A stretch of DNA of 64,000 nt, from NCBI GenBank assembly GCA_023386815.1, contig JAEWIZ010000005.1, forward strand, positions 62,001-126,000, given 5' to 3'. Source of the DNA: Bacillota bacterium (lineage in GTDB: Bacteria; Bacillota; Clostridia; Lachnospirales; Lachnospiraceae). Positions 35,739 through 43,733 of this stretch are shown piece after piece (position 1 is the first letter of the stretch; every line of letters begins with the position of its first letter). The position numbers and the translations under genes are program-made. Below the pieces are notes generated by a model. It saw only the letters and a program-made list of their open reading frames with translations, was not told where the DNA came from and made no database searches.

Positions 35739-35840
35739 TTTCACAAAGACAGCAAAATGATTTGCGAAGACTGTAAAAAGTTTCACAAAGACTGTAAAAA
35801 GTTTCACAATGCTGTAAGAATTCACAATAACTGTAAGTGG
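35739..35840 (+). repeat. Array of five degenerate ~20-bp direct repeats before rnfC
   Basis: Units start at 35739, 35761, 35781, 35802 and 35821. The best two share GAAGACTGTAAAAAG / AAAGACTGTAAAAAG, and four of the five begin TTCACAA. The array lies 43 bp before the rnfC start codon and probably within the transcript. Confidence 0.75.
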
Positions 35841-35883
35841 TACATGTTACAAGAAATTAACTAAGAAAGAAGGCAAATGAATT

Positions 35884-37203
35884 ATGGGTAGGTTAACATT
35901 TCCAGGCGGTATCCATACCTACGACGGCAAAGAACTGTCGATGGAGAAGCCTACAGTAGTCCTTTTACCGAAAGGTGATTTGGTATTTCCTTTATCCCAG
36001 CATATTGGAGCTCCTGCAAAACCAGTTGTTGCAAAAGGCGATAAGGTATTGGTAGGACAAAAGCTTGGTGAGGCAGGGGGCTTTATATCATCAAATATCA
36101 TTAGCTCAGTTTCCGGTACTGTAAAAGAAATTGAGAAGAGATTGACGGTTCAAGGAGCTATGGTAGAATCCATTGTAATCGAAAACGATCATGAATACCA
36201 GAAAGCGGAGGGCTTTGGTACTGAACGCGATATTACTAAGCTTAAGAAGGAAGAAATTCGTAATTTGGTAAAAGAAGCTGGAATTGTAGGTCTTGGTGGA
36301 GCCGGTTTTCCGACTCACGTAAAGTTAACTCCAAAGGATGATAGTAAAATTGATTATGTAATCGTAAATGGTGCTGAATGTGAGCCATATTTGACCTCTG
36401 ATTACCGAATGATGATGGAAGAACCTGAGAAAATCGTCGGAGGCTTAAATATTATTTTAACGCTGTTTGAGCAGGCAAAGGGTATTATAGCAATTGAAGA
36501 TAATAAACCGGCTGCGATTCAAAAATTAAGGGAACTTACAGCAAAGGAGCCAAGGATTGAGGTAGTGGCTTTAAAGACAAAATATCCACAAGGTGGCGAA
36601 CGTCAGTTAGTATATGCAACCACAGGTAGAAAATTAAATTCAAAGAAGCTGCCCTCCGATGTGGGTTGCGTTGTAGATAATGTGGATACTGTAATTGCTA
36701 TCTATATGGCAGTAGCGAAAAGTACTCCTCTTATTCGCAGAATCATTACAGTGTCAGGAGATGCAATTAAGAGTCCTCAGAATTTTAGCGTGCCAATCGG
36801 TACGGAGTATTCCGAGCTTCTTGAAGCAGCAGGGGGCTTTGTGAACCAGCCGGAGAAGCTTATATCCGGCGGACCGATGATGGGTGTAGCAGTTTTTAAT
36901 ACCAAGGTGCCGGTTACCAAGGTAACTTCCGCTTTTCTCGGTATACTGAAGGATAAAGCAGCGGTAGAGGAATCTCCTTGTATTCGCTGTGGTAAATGTA
37001 TCGAGGCATGCCCTCTCCAATTAATGCCATTTGAGCTTGCGGCATTCAGCAATCGGAATGCAGAAGAGGAGTTTGTAAAATATGATGGTATGGAGTGTTG
37101 CGGTTGTGGGTGCTGTTCCTACGTCTGTCCCGCAAAACGAAGCCTGTCACAATCCATTATGCAAGCTAGAGCCAGCGTAATGTCAAAAAAGAAAAAAGCG
37201 TAA
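35884..37203 (+). CDS. rnfC: Rnf electron transport complex subunit C
   Basis: RnfC is the peripheral NADH-dehydrogenase-like subunit of the membrane complex that couples ferredoxin:NAD+ electron transfer to ion pumping. The 439-residue protein has an N-terminal barrel-sandwich hybrid domain and a Rossmann-like core (EAGIVGLGGAGFPTHVKL, VIVNGAECEPYLTSDYRMM). Two [4Fe-4S] motifs lie near the C-terminus, CIRCGKCIEAC (366-376) and CCGCGCCSYVC (405-415). The start ATG has AGAAAGAAGG upstream. It heads the six-gene operon in the clostridial order C-D-G-E-A-B. Confidence 0.97.
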   Translation: MGRLTFPGGIHTYDGKELSMEKPTVVLLPKGDLVFPLSQHIGAPAKPVVAKGDKVLVGQKLGEAGGFISSNIISSVSGTVKEIEKRLTVQGAMVESIVIENDHEYQKAEGFGTERDITKLKKEEIRNLVKEAGIVGLGGAGFPTHVKLTPKDDSKIDYVIVNGAECEPYLTSDYRMMMEEPEKIVGGLNIILTLFEQAKGIIAIEDNKPAAIQKLRELTAKEPRIEVVALKTKYPQGGERQLVYATTGRKLNSKKLPSDVGCVVDNVDTVIAIYMAVAKSTPLIRRIITVSGDAIKSPQNFSVPIGTEYSELLEAAGGFVNQPEKLISGGPMMGVAVFNTKVPVTKVTSAFLGILKDKAAVEESPCIRCGKCIEACPLQLMPFELAAFSNRNAEEEFVKYDGMECCGCGCCSYVCPAKRSLSQSIMQARASVMSKKKKA

Positions 37204-37254
37204 AGGGTTGTTTTATAACGATTCACACTAAAACTTCAGAAAGAGGTGTCAGTT

Positions 37255-38244
37255 TTGAGTGATTTATTTCATGTGTCAGCAGCTCCGCATAATCGGAGTA
37301 CGGTCACAACAAAAAGTATCATGCGGGATGTGGTAATTGCATTGCTCCCGGCTGGATTGTTCGGAATATTTAATTTTGGTTTACATGCTCTGATGGTAAC
37401 GGTAATTACGATACTTGCCTGTGTACTAACAGAATATATTTTCTGCAGGGTGATGAAAAAACCATCCTCAGTCGGTGACTATAGTGCAATTGTTACAGGT
37501 ATCCTGTTAGCATTTAATGTACCCGCAAACTTTCCATTATGGATGGCAGCACTCGGCGGGGTATTTGCTATCTTAGTTGTAAAAATGCTATTTGGAGGCG
37601 TTGGTCAGAATTTTATGAATCCTGCTCTAGCTGCTCGTGCGTTTTTGCTGATCAGCTTTCCGGTGCGAATGACTGATTTTGCGGTAGATAAGGTGACAAA
37701 GACCACAGATTACATACAGCAGGGATATGCTGCAGTAGATGGTTTATCCAGTGCAACTCCATTAGCAGCACTGAAAGCTGGAGAATCTGTAGATTTGCTT
37801 AAAATGTTCCTTGGACAAACCGGAGGTACTATTGGTGAGACAAGTGCGATAGCAATTTTAATTGGTGGACTTTATCTTGTGTTTCGTAAAGTAATATCTT
37901 TAAGAATCCCATTGACTTACATTATCACTGTTGCTGTTTTTGTAATGCTATTTGGAGGACATGGCTTTGACCTTAACTACATGATAGCTCATGTTCTGGG
38001 AGGCGGTCTTCTCCTGGGTGCATTCTTTATGGCAACCGATTATGTGACAAGTCCGATTACGGCTACCGGACAGATTATATTCGGTATTTGCTGTGGATTA
38101 TTAACCGGATTGTTCCGTTTGCTGGGAGGTACTGCAGAGGGTGTATCTTATGCAATTATATTCTGCAACCTTTTAGTGCCGTTGATTGATAAGGCTACGC
38201 GCCAGAGATCCTTTGGAAAGGAGCGTGTTGTCGTTGAAAAGTAA
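37255..38244 (+). CDS. rnfD: Rnf electron transport complex subunit D, TTG start
   Basis: This is an integral membrane subunit of about 329 residues that carries covalently bound flavin in characterised homologues. It has multiple hydrophobic helices. The SSATPLAALK segment is the FMN-threonine neighbourhood of RnfD/NqrB, where a phosphothreonyl FMN is expected. GGVGQNFMNPALAARAFL is also conserved. I set the start at TTG 37255 because AGAGGT lies 7 bp upstream; a GTG at 37246 is too close to it. The end overlaps rnfG. Confidence 0.94.
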   Translation: MSDLFHVSAAPHNRSTVTTKSIMRDVVIALLPAGLFGIFNFGLHALMVTVITILACVLTEYIFCRVMKKPSSVGDYSAIVTGILLAFNVPANFPLWMAALGGVFAILVVKMLFGGVGQNFMNPALAARAFLLISFPVRMTDFAVDKVTKTTDYIQQGYAAVDGLSSATPLAALKAGESVDLLKMFLGQTGGTIGETSAIAILIGGLYLVFRKVISLRIPLTYIITVAVFVMLFGGHGFDLNYMIAHVLGGGLLLGAFFMATDYVTSPITATGQIIFGICCGLLTGLFRLLGGTAEGVSYAIIFCNLLVPLIDKATRQRSFGKERVVVEK

Positions 38245-38866
38245 AAATTCAATCATTAGAGATGCTCTTATGCTATTTTTAATTACACTAGTATCCGGTT
38301 TGGCGTTGAGCTATGTTTTTGAAGTTACAAAAGCCCCGATTGAGGAGCAAAAGGCTCTTAAATTGCAAAAAGCGAACCAGGCTGTATTTGTTACAGCAAG
38401 TAATTTTGAAGAGGATGAAGCGCTTATGGCTGCTGCGTCTGATCTTGATCTGGGTACCTTAAGTAAGGATTATGAAGGTATTGTCATTGCTGATGTGAGA
38501 AAGGCACTTAGCAGTAATGGGGAATTCCTTGGCTATAATATATCGGTAACAACGAACCAAAGCTATGATGATTCTTTGAGCTTGGTATTTGGTTATTCAA
38601 AGGATGGGGTAATACAGGGGATTGAATTCACTTCTCTGACTGAAACTGCCGGTCTTGGTATGAAAGCAGCAGATCCCGAGTTTAAAGATCAGTTTGTGAA
38701 TAAAGATGTAACAAAATTCACCGTAACGAAAACAGGAGCAACCGCAGAGGATCAGATCGATTCAATCAGCGGTGCGACGATTACGTCAAGAGCTGTGGCT
38801 AATGCGGTAAATGCTGGAATCAGCTTTGTATCAGAGTATGCCACAGAGCAAGGGGGTGGACAATAA
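38234..38866 (+). CDS. rnfG: Rnf electron transport complex subunit G, TTG start
   Basis: This is a membrane-anchored flavoprotein subunit of about 210 residues. An N-terminal helix (ALMLFLITLVSGLALSYVF) is followed by the FMN-binding domain. The motif SGATIT near residues 179-184 carries the covalent FMN threonine in the family, and GLGMKAADPEF is also conserved. The start is uncertain among GTG 38225, TTG 38228 and TTG 38234. The last is favoured because GGAAAGGAG ends 10 bp before it. It overlaps rnfD by 11 bp, as expected for coupled translation. Confidence 0.93.
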   Translation: MKSKNSIIRDALMLFLITLVSGLALSYVFEVTKAPIEEQKALKLQKANQAVFVTASNFEEDEALMAAASDLDLGTLSKDYEGIVIADVRKALSSNGEFLGYNISVTTNQSYDDSLSLVFGYSKDGVIQGIEFTSLTETAGLGMKAADPEFKDQFVNKDVTKFTVTKTGATAEDQIDSISGATITSRAVANAVNAGISFVSEYATEQGGGQ

Positions 38867-39627
38867 TGGGAAAATATAGTGAACGTATTTATAATGGTAT
38901 AATTAAGGAAAATCCTACCTTAATCATGATGCTTGGTATGTGTCCGACTCTTGCAGTGACAACCTCCGGTAACAATGGTTTATATATGGGTTTAACAACA
39001 ACTGTGGTACTTGCAGCATCGAATTTGCTCATAGCAGCACTGAGAAAGATAATTCCTGATAAAGTAAGAATACCGGCTTATATTGTAGTAGTTGCAACCC
39101 TGGTAACCATTGTACAATTATTATTGGAAGCATATCTACCAGTGGTAAATGAACTTTTAGGTATTTATATACCACTGATCGTTGTAAACTGTATCATTTT
39201 GGGACGTGCTGAAGCATATGCTGCAAAAAACAGCATCGGTCTTTCCCTCTTTGATGGTATAGGAATGGGATTGGGCTTTACCCTTGCCTTAACAATCCTT
39301 GGCTCCTTCCGAGAAATTCTGGGTGCAGGAACCATCTTTGGTTTTAAAATAACCCCGGATTCCTTTGAGCCGATTACTATGTTCATATTAGCACCTGGAG
39401 CTCTTCTCACAATGGCGATCCTAACTGCGATTCAGAATAAGCTGAAATTACCATCTGCTACTAACGGATCAAATGGAAATAGCATTGGTTGCGGCGGGGA
39501 TTGTTCCCATTGCGGAGGGGGTATCTGTACTTCAAACCGCGAGAACATAGCGTCCAAGGATAGCATGGAAGCGAAAAAGGAAAGTGCAGCCACAAAAACA
39601 GTTTCTGAAAAAGAAATTAGCAAGTAA
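38866..39627 (+). CDS. rnfE: Rnf electron transport complex subunit E with cysteine-rich tail
   Basis: This is an integral membrane subunit of 253 residues with six or so hydrophobic helices (GMCPTLAVTTSGNNGLYMGL, LLGIYIPLIVVNCIILGRAEAYA, GMGLGFTLALTILGSFREILGAGTI). It forms the membrane pair with RnfA. The C-terminal tail is distinctive, with CGGDCSHCGGGIC followed by a charged Lys/Glu stretch. This goes beyond the usual RnfE fold and contains four or more cysteines that could bind a metal. The start overlaps the rnfG stop by 1 bp. Confidence 0.95.
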   Translation: MGKYSERIYNGIIKENPTLIMMLGMCPTLAVTTSGNNGLYMGLTTTVVLAASNLLIAALRKIIPDKVRIPAYIVVVATLVTIVQLLLEAYLPVVNELLGIYIPLIVVNCIILGRAEAYAAKNSIGLSLFDGIGMGLGFTLALTILGSFREILGAGTIFGFKITPDSFEPITMFILAPGALLTMAILTAIQNKLKLPSATNGSNGNSIGCGGDCSHCGGGICTSNRENIASKDSMEAKKESAATKTVSEKEISK

Positions 39628-39642
39628 GGAGGATGAATTAGA

Positions 39643-40221
39643 ATGAAAGAGCTCATAATGATAATCGTTGGCTCGGCCCTTGTAAATAACGTAGTTCTTA
39701 GCAGGTTCCTTGGCTTGTGCCCTTTTCTTGGTGTTTCTAAGAAGACGAATACGGCAGCGGGCATGGGAGCTGCAGTAATCTTTGTTATTACGGTTGCTTC
39801 AGCAGCATGCAGCGTAATTTATGATCAGATATTGGTTCGTCTCGGGATGGAATATCTCCAAACCATCGTATTTATTCTGGTCATAGCGTGTTTAGTTCAA
39901 TTTGTAGAATTAGTACTGAAAAAATATAGTAGATCTCTTTATAGCGCATTGGGAGTATATTTACCATTAATAACAACCAATTGTGCCGTACTCGGTGTGG
40001 CGCTGATTAACGTAACAGAAGGTTACGGTATTGGGTTCAGCGTAATTAACGGTCTTGGAACATCCATTGGATTTACAATTGCAATTGTTATCATGGCTGG
40101 TATCCGTGAACGTATCGAATTTAATGATGTTCCGAAATCCTTCCAGGGTTCACCGATTGTACTGGTTACAGCCAGTCTTATGGCGATTGCCTTCTTTGGA
40201 TTTGCAGGATTAAGCTTATAA
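39643..40221 (+). CDS. rnfA: Rnf electron transport complex subunit A
   Basis: This is an integral membrane subunit of 192 residues, the usual length, with six predicted helices. It contains the paired half-motifs NNVVLSRFLGLCPFLGVSKK and SALGVYLPLITTNCAVLGVAL, which hold the cysteines that coordinate a membrane [2Fe-2S] cluster with RnfE in studied homologues. A good AAGGAGG site lies 11 bp before the ATG. It lies between rnfE and rnfB. Confidence 0.96.
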   Translation: MKELIMIIVGSALVNNVVLSRFLGLCPFLGVSKKTNTAAGMGAAVIFVITVASAACSVIYDQILVRLGMEYLQTIVFILVIACLVQFVELVLKKYSRSLYSALGVYLPLITTNCAVLGVALINVTEGYGIGFSVINGLGTSIGFTIAIVIMAGIRERIEFNDVPKSFQGSPIVLVTASLMAIAFFGFAGLSL

Positions 40222-40234
40222 AAGGAGGTTAGAC

Positions 40235-41140
40235 ATGTTATTTTTGGAGATTATTTCATCAAATAACTTCCTCGTTAATCTCGTCAGCCCGGTTGGGGCA
40301 GTCAGCCCAGCAGGAATTGCTGTGGCTACGGTGATTGTTTCCGGGGTTGGATTATTCATTGGTATCTTCTTAGGGTTTGCAGCGAAAACCTTTGAAGTTA
40401 AAGTGGATGAAAGAGAGATTATGGTTCGTGAGAATCTGCCGGGTGCAAATTGCGGCGGTTGCGGATATCCGGGATGTGATGGATTGGCGAATGCGATTGC
40501 TGAAGGGAAGGCTCCGGCAAATGCCTGTCCCGTAGCCAATAAAGAGGCTCATGCAAAGATTGCAGAAATCATGGGCATAGCACTTGAGGAGTCTGAGAAA
40601 AAAGTAGCTTTTGTAAAGTGTGTTGGAACTTGTGATAAAACACAGGTAAAATATGAATACTACGGTGTTCAGGACTGCAACAAAGTAGCTCTCGTACCTG
40701 GAAGAGGAAATAAAAAATGCAGTTATGGCTGTATGGGCTTTGGATCCTGCGTAAAGGCATGTGCTTTTGATGCAATTCATATTGTAAATGGAATAGCCTA
40801 TGTGGATAAAGAGAAATGTACCGGTTGCAGCAGTTGTACCGTCCAATGCCCAAATCACCTGATTGAAATGGTGCCTTACCAGGCTAGGCATTTGGTTGGC
40901 TGTAGTTCCTTAGACAAAGGTAAGGATGTTAAGGCAGCATGTTCCACAGGCTGTATCGGCTGTAAGCTCTGTGTTAAAGCTTGTGAGTTTGATGCAATCC
41001 AGGTTGAGAATAATTTGGCTTATATTGACTACAGTAAATGTACCAATTGCGGTAAATGTGCCGCAGTATGCCCTGTTAAAGTTATTCAAGTAGAGCAGAC
41101 TCCTGCACAGGCATCTGAAATAAATGCGAAATTAGCGTAA
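40235..41140 (+). CDS. rnfB: Rnf electron transport complex subunit B
   Basis: RnfB is the ferredoxin-accepting iron-sulfur subunit, 301 residues. It has one N-terminal membrane helix and the four-cysteine domain ENLPGANCGGCGYPGCDGLA...ACPV. Several ferredoxin-type clusters follow: CSYGCMGFGSCVKAC, CTGCSSCTVQC, CSTGCIGCKLCVKAC and CTNCGKCAAVCP. The iron-sulfur count is high, as in other clostridial RnfB. It ends the operon and is followed by a terminator. Sharing of the ferredoxin pool with the bifurcating lactate dehydrogenase at 26-30 kb is expected. Confidence 0.96.
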   Translation: MLFLEIISSNNFLVNLVSPVGAVSPAGIAVATVIVSGVGLFIGIFLGFAAKTFEVKVDEREIMVRENLPGANCGGCGYPGCDGLANAIAEGKAPANACPVANKEAHAKIAEIMGIALEESEKKVAFVKCVGTCDKTQVKYEYYGVQDCNKVALVPGRGNKKCSYGCMGFGSCVKACAFDAIHIVNGIAYVDKEKCTGCSSCTVQCPNHLIEMVPYQARHLVGCSSLDKGKDVKAACSTGCIGCKLCVKACEFDAIQVENNLAYIDYSKCTNCGKCAAVCPVKVIQVEQTPAQASEINAKLA

Positions 41141-41160
41141 AATTAAATAATTGAGACACG

Positions 41161-41209
41161 AAAGGGTGCATCATAATAAACGATAAGTTTATTAGATGTG
41201 CCCTTTTTA
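41161..41209 (+). terminator. Rho-independent terminator of the rnf operon
   Basis: AAAGGGTGCATC...TAATAAAC pairs with GTTTATTAGATGTGCCCTTT with one internal mismatch and one bulge, and is followed by TTTTTA. Confidence 0.82.
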
Positions 41210-41318
41210 GGTATTTTGGCACTCTTCTACTGTAAAGATACCTCTTGAATATTTATAATGCATCAATTAGAATATGATTAGGTATACTACGCAAAGACAA
41301 GGGGATTGGGTGAACTAG

Positions 41319-42329
41319 ATGGTAACGATTCAAGAACTGTCGAAGAAGTGTGGGGTCTCAATTTCGACAGTAAGTAAGGCATTGAACGGATACTCCGACA
41401 TTAGTGATAAGACGCGTGAACTAGTAATTAATACAGCCAATGCATTAGGATATTTTCCGAATGCTGGTGCAAGAGCAGTAAAACTTAAAAAAACCTATAA
41501 CATCGGTATTTTATTTAACAACCCAAATGTGAGTTTTAGAAATGAATATTTTGCCCATGTAATAGCAGCTTTTCGAGAAGAGGCAGCAATGCATGGATAT
41601 GAGATAACCTTTATTGAGAAACATATTGGCAGAAGAAAGATGACATACCTGGAGCATTGTCAATACAGACACTTTGATGGGGTGTGTATTGTAAGTGCAG
41701 ATTCAGAGCATGATGAAGTGATTAAGCTCATAAACAGTGAGATTCCCGTTGTTACTATTGATCATGCAATGCCCAAGGCGTATTCTGTTATTTCGGATAA
41801 CTTCAGTGGCATGAAGCAATTAACTAATTTTGTGATTCATCAGGGACATGCTCGTATCGCTTATATTTATGGGAACAAGGATACACCTATAACTAGAAAT
41901 CGCTTGGATGGGTTTTATGCTGCACTTGAGGAAAACAAGATAAAAGTTCCTGAGGATTACGTAGTGGAAGGAATGTACCGGAATGCGATTTTGGCAGAAG
42001 AATTAACAGTAAAGCTACTTTTGTTGGAGCAACGTCCTACTTGTATTCTTGCGCCGGATGATGTTTCGTGTATGGGAATACTGAACGGAATACGAAAGAC
42101 AGGATTGATTCCTGCTAGGGATATTTCTGTAGCAGGTTATGATGGATCCGATCATAAACTTCTAATTGGAGCCAAGCTGACTACAGTTAAGCAGGACAAA
42201 GAGCATATCGGAAAAGAAGCTGCTAAGCGATTAATACATATTATGGAACATGGCAATGCATTAACCCTTGATTCGGTAGCTGTAAAGCCTACATTAATTA
42301 TTGGTAATTCAGTCAGAAAATTAGCATAA
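41319..42329 (+). CDS. LacI family transcriptional regulator
   Basis: The 336-residue protein has the canonical LacI helix-turn-helix at the extreme N-terminus (TIQELSKKCGVSISTVSKALNGYSDISDKTRELVINTANALGYFPN). A periplasmic-binding-like effector domain follows (IVSADSEHDEVIKLINSEIPVVTIDH, CILAPDDVSCMGILNGIRKTGLIPARDISVAGYDG). It most likely represses a sugar operon. The adjacent downstream gene is a FliD-like protein, not a transporter, so the regulated genes are unknown. The ribosome site GGGGATTGGG is weak. Confidence 0.92.
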   Translation: MVTIQELSKKCGVSISTVSKALNGYSDISDKTRELVINTANALGYFPNAGARAVKLKKTYNIGILFNNPNVSFRNEYFAHVIAAFREEAAMHGYEITFIEKHIGRRKMTYLEHCQYRHFDGVCIVSADSEHDEVIKLINSEIPVVTIDHAMPKAYSVISDNFSGMKQLTNFVIHQGHARIAYIYGNKDTPITRNRLDGFYAALEENKIKVPEDYVVEGMYRNAILAEELTVKLLLLEQRPTCILAPDDVSCMGILNGIRKTGLIPARDISVAGYDGSDHKLLIGAKLTTVKQDKEHIGKEAAKRLIHIMEHGNALTLDSVAVKPTLIIGNSVRKLA

Positions 42330-42387
42330 CCAAGGAAAGTGCAGGTAGAATCTAACACAGTAAAATCACGGATGATGAGATGCTTAA

Positions 42388-42426
42388 TTTAGGAATACAA
42401 ATAACCGATGTCCTTCGGTTCCTAAA
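42388..42426 (+). terminator. Nested stem-loop after the LacI gene
   Basis: TTTAGG pairs with CCTAAA around an inner AACCGA/TCGGTT stem. It lies between the LacI and FliD-like genes. No T tract follows, so it may be a processing or attenuation structure. Confidence 0.4.
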
Positions 42427-42455
42427 TGCATAATGAGATGGAAGGGGGACCCTTC

Positions 42456-43733
42456 ATGATACAGGCCTATAATTATATGTTAGAGAGTCTGCCTATTAAA
42501 AGGAGTACCAGATATCCTGTTAGTAAAAAGAATGAACTTCGGAAGGTCTATAATGAAATTATAGATCTTAGTAAACGTTCGCCTTTTTATAAGATTAACC
42601 TTTCGAAAGAGAACCAGATCTATACCATTGGATTGAAGGAAAGTGCGTTAGCACTGAAGTCAAAAATTAATGAGATGTCTGATCCCCAAGTTTCTGGTTT
42701 TCAAAGCAAAGCAGTAACTGTAAGTAATGATAAGGTACTGTCTGCCAGCCTGCTAAGTGAGAGTACGGATACATTACCTCAGGTAATACAGTTTAAAGTG
42801 GATTCTCTTGCAACCATACAAGTGAACAAAGGAAGGGATTTATTAAATACCTCCAAGAGCTTCCCGGCGGGAAAGTATAAGTTTCTTATATATCTAGGTG
42901 ATGACAGCTATCCCTTAACCTATATCAATGAGAGTAGAGTTGATAATCTGGAGACACTTAACAATTTGGCTGAGTTTCTTAATAATTCTGTTTCTAACAT
43001 TCATGCCTTTATCGAACCAGGAGATAAAAATAATTACAGTAGGCTAATGATAGCCTCAGAGCTATCCGCAAGATTTGGTGACAAAAAATTCTCATTTGAA
43101 GATTTGGATGTTTATAATGAAGGCATTGCGGATTTCTTTGGTATGAATCGAATCGAACAAGAACCTACCTATGCTCGATTTGAGCTAAACGATGTAAGCA
43201 AGAAGACAGCTACGAATTCCTTTACCTTAGAGAATATTCTGAGTATTGATTTACATTCCAGCAGTGATCAGCCCGTGACGCTTAGGATTGTTCCCGATAG
43301 TGACAAGATTCTAAGTGCAGTTGAGGATGTACTCGATTCCTATAATGAATTAATCCGGCTTGCCAAAACGCGTACCACAGATAGCAACGAGCATTATAAG
43401 GCGCTAAAGCTTACGAATGAGATGAAGAGCCTGGAGGAAATCTACAGGGAAGAAATTTCTGCCTGCGGATTTAAGACAGCAGAGGATGGAACAATAGAGA
43501 TAGAGGAATCATTGGCGATACTAGCAGCTCAGGATGGAGGAATCGAGAGTCTGTTTACAAGAGAAAATGGATTTATCGCAAGGCTTCTTGATAAAGCTGA
43601 GGCTATTGCAATAAATCCAATGGAATATATAGAAAAAACAGTTGTGACTTATCCGGATAACAGCAAAACCGGATTTCCTAATCCATATGTAACATCAATG
43701 TATAGTGGATTATTTTTTAATTCTTATTGTTAA
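42456..43733 (+). CDS. FliD-like (flagellar hook-associated protein 2-like) protein, orphan
   Basis: The protein is 425 residues with no signal peptide. The N-terminal part (IGLKESALALKSKINEMSD then KAVTVSNDKVLSASLLSE) resembles the FliD N-terminal region, which has a helix and then a beta-rich segment. The middle has the FliD-type pattern PQVIQFKVDSLATIQVNKGRDLL. The later helical part (DVLDSYNELIRLAKTRT) resembles the FliD coiled-coil zone. The tail NPYVTSMYSGLFFNSYC is unusual. No flagellar gene lies nearby. The start ATG 42456 has AAGGGGG 7 bp upstream. Similarity is read by eye, so the function is tentative. The 3' end overlaps the convergent AraC-type gene by 17 bp. Confidence 0.65.
   Translation: MIQAYNYMLESLPIKRSTRYPVSKKNELRKVYNEIIDLSKRSPFYKINLSKENQIYTIGLKESALALKSKINEMSDPQVSGFQSKAVTVSNDKVLSASLLSESTDTLPQVIQFKVDSLATIQVNKGRDLLNTSKSFPAGKYKFLIYLGDDSYPLTYINESRVDNLETLNNLAEFLNNSVSNIHAFIEPGDKNNYSRLMIASELSARFGDKKFSFEDLDVYNEGIADFFGMNRIEQEPTYARFELNDVSKKTATNSFTLENILSIDLHSSSDQPVTLRIVPDSDKILSAVEDVLDSYNELIRLAKTRTTDSNEHYKALKLTNEMKSLEEIYREEISACGFKTAEDGTIEIEESLAILAAQDGGIESLFTRENGFIARLLDKAEAIAINPMEYIEKTVVTYPDNSKTGFPNPYVTSMYSGLFFNSYC

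Larger units (their letters stand above)
35453..35883 (+). other. Intergenic leader region before rnfC
   Basis: These 431 bp hold the spoIIID terminator, a promoter at 35583-35612, a repeated -10-like sequence at 35695, a five-copy degenerate repeat array at 35739-35840, and the rnfC ribosome site AGAAAGAAGG. No ORF is evident. Confidence 0.6.

Noticed and set aside
35739..35840. Possible short CRISPR array before rnfC
   Set aside because: The repeats are degenerate, about 20 bp and directly adjacent, with no unique spacers of constant size and no cas genes in the window.
40370..40891. Minus-strand ORF of 173 codons inside rnfB
   Set aside because: It is a shadow of the cysteine-rich RnfB frame, with no ribosome site and no similarity to a known domain.
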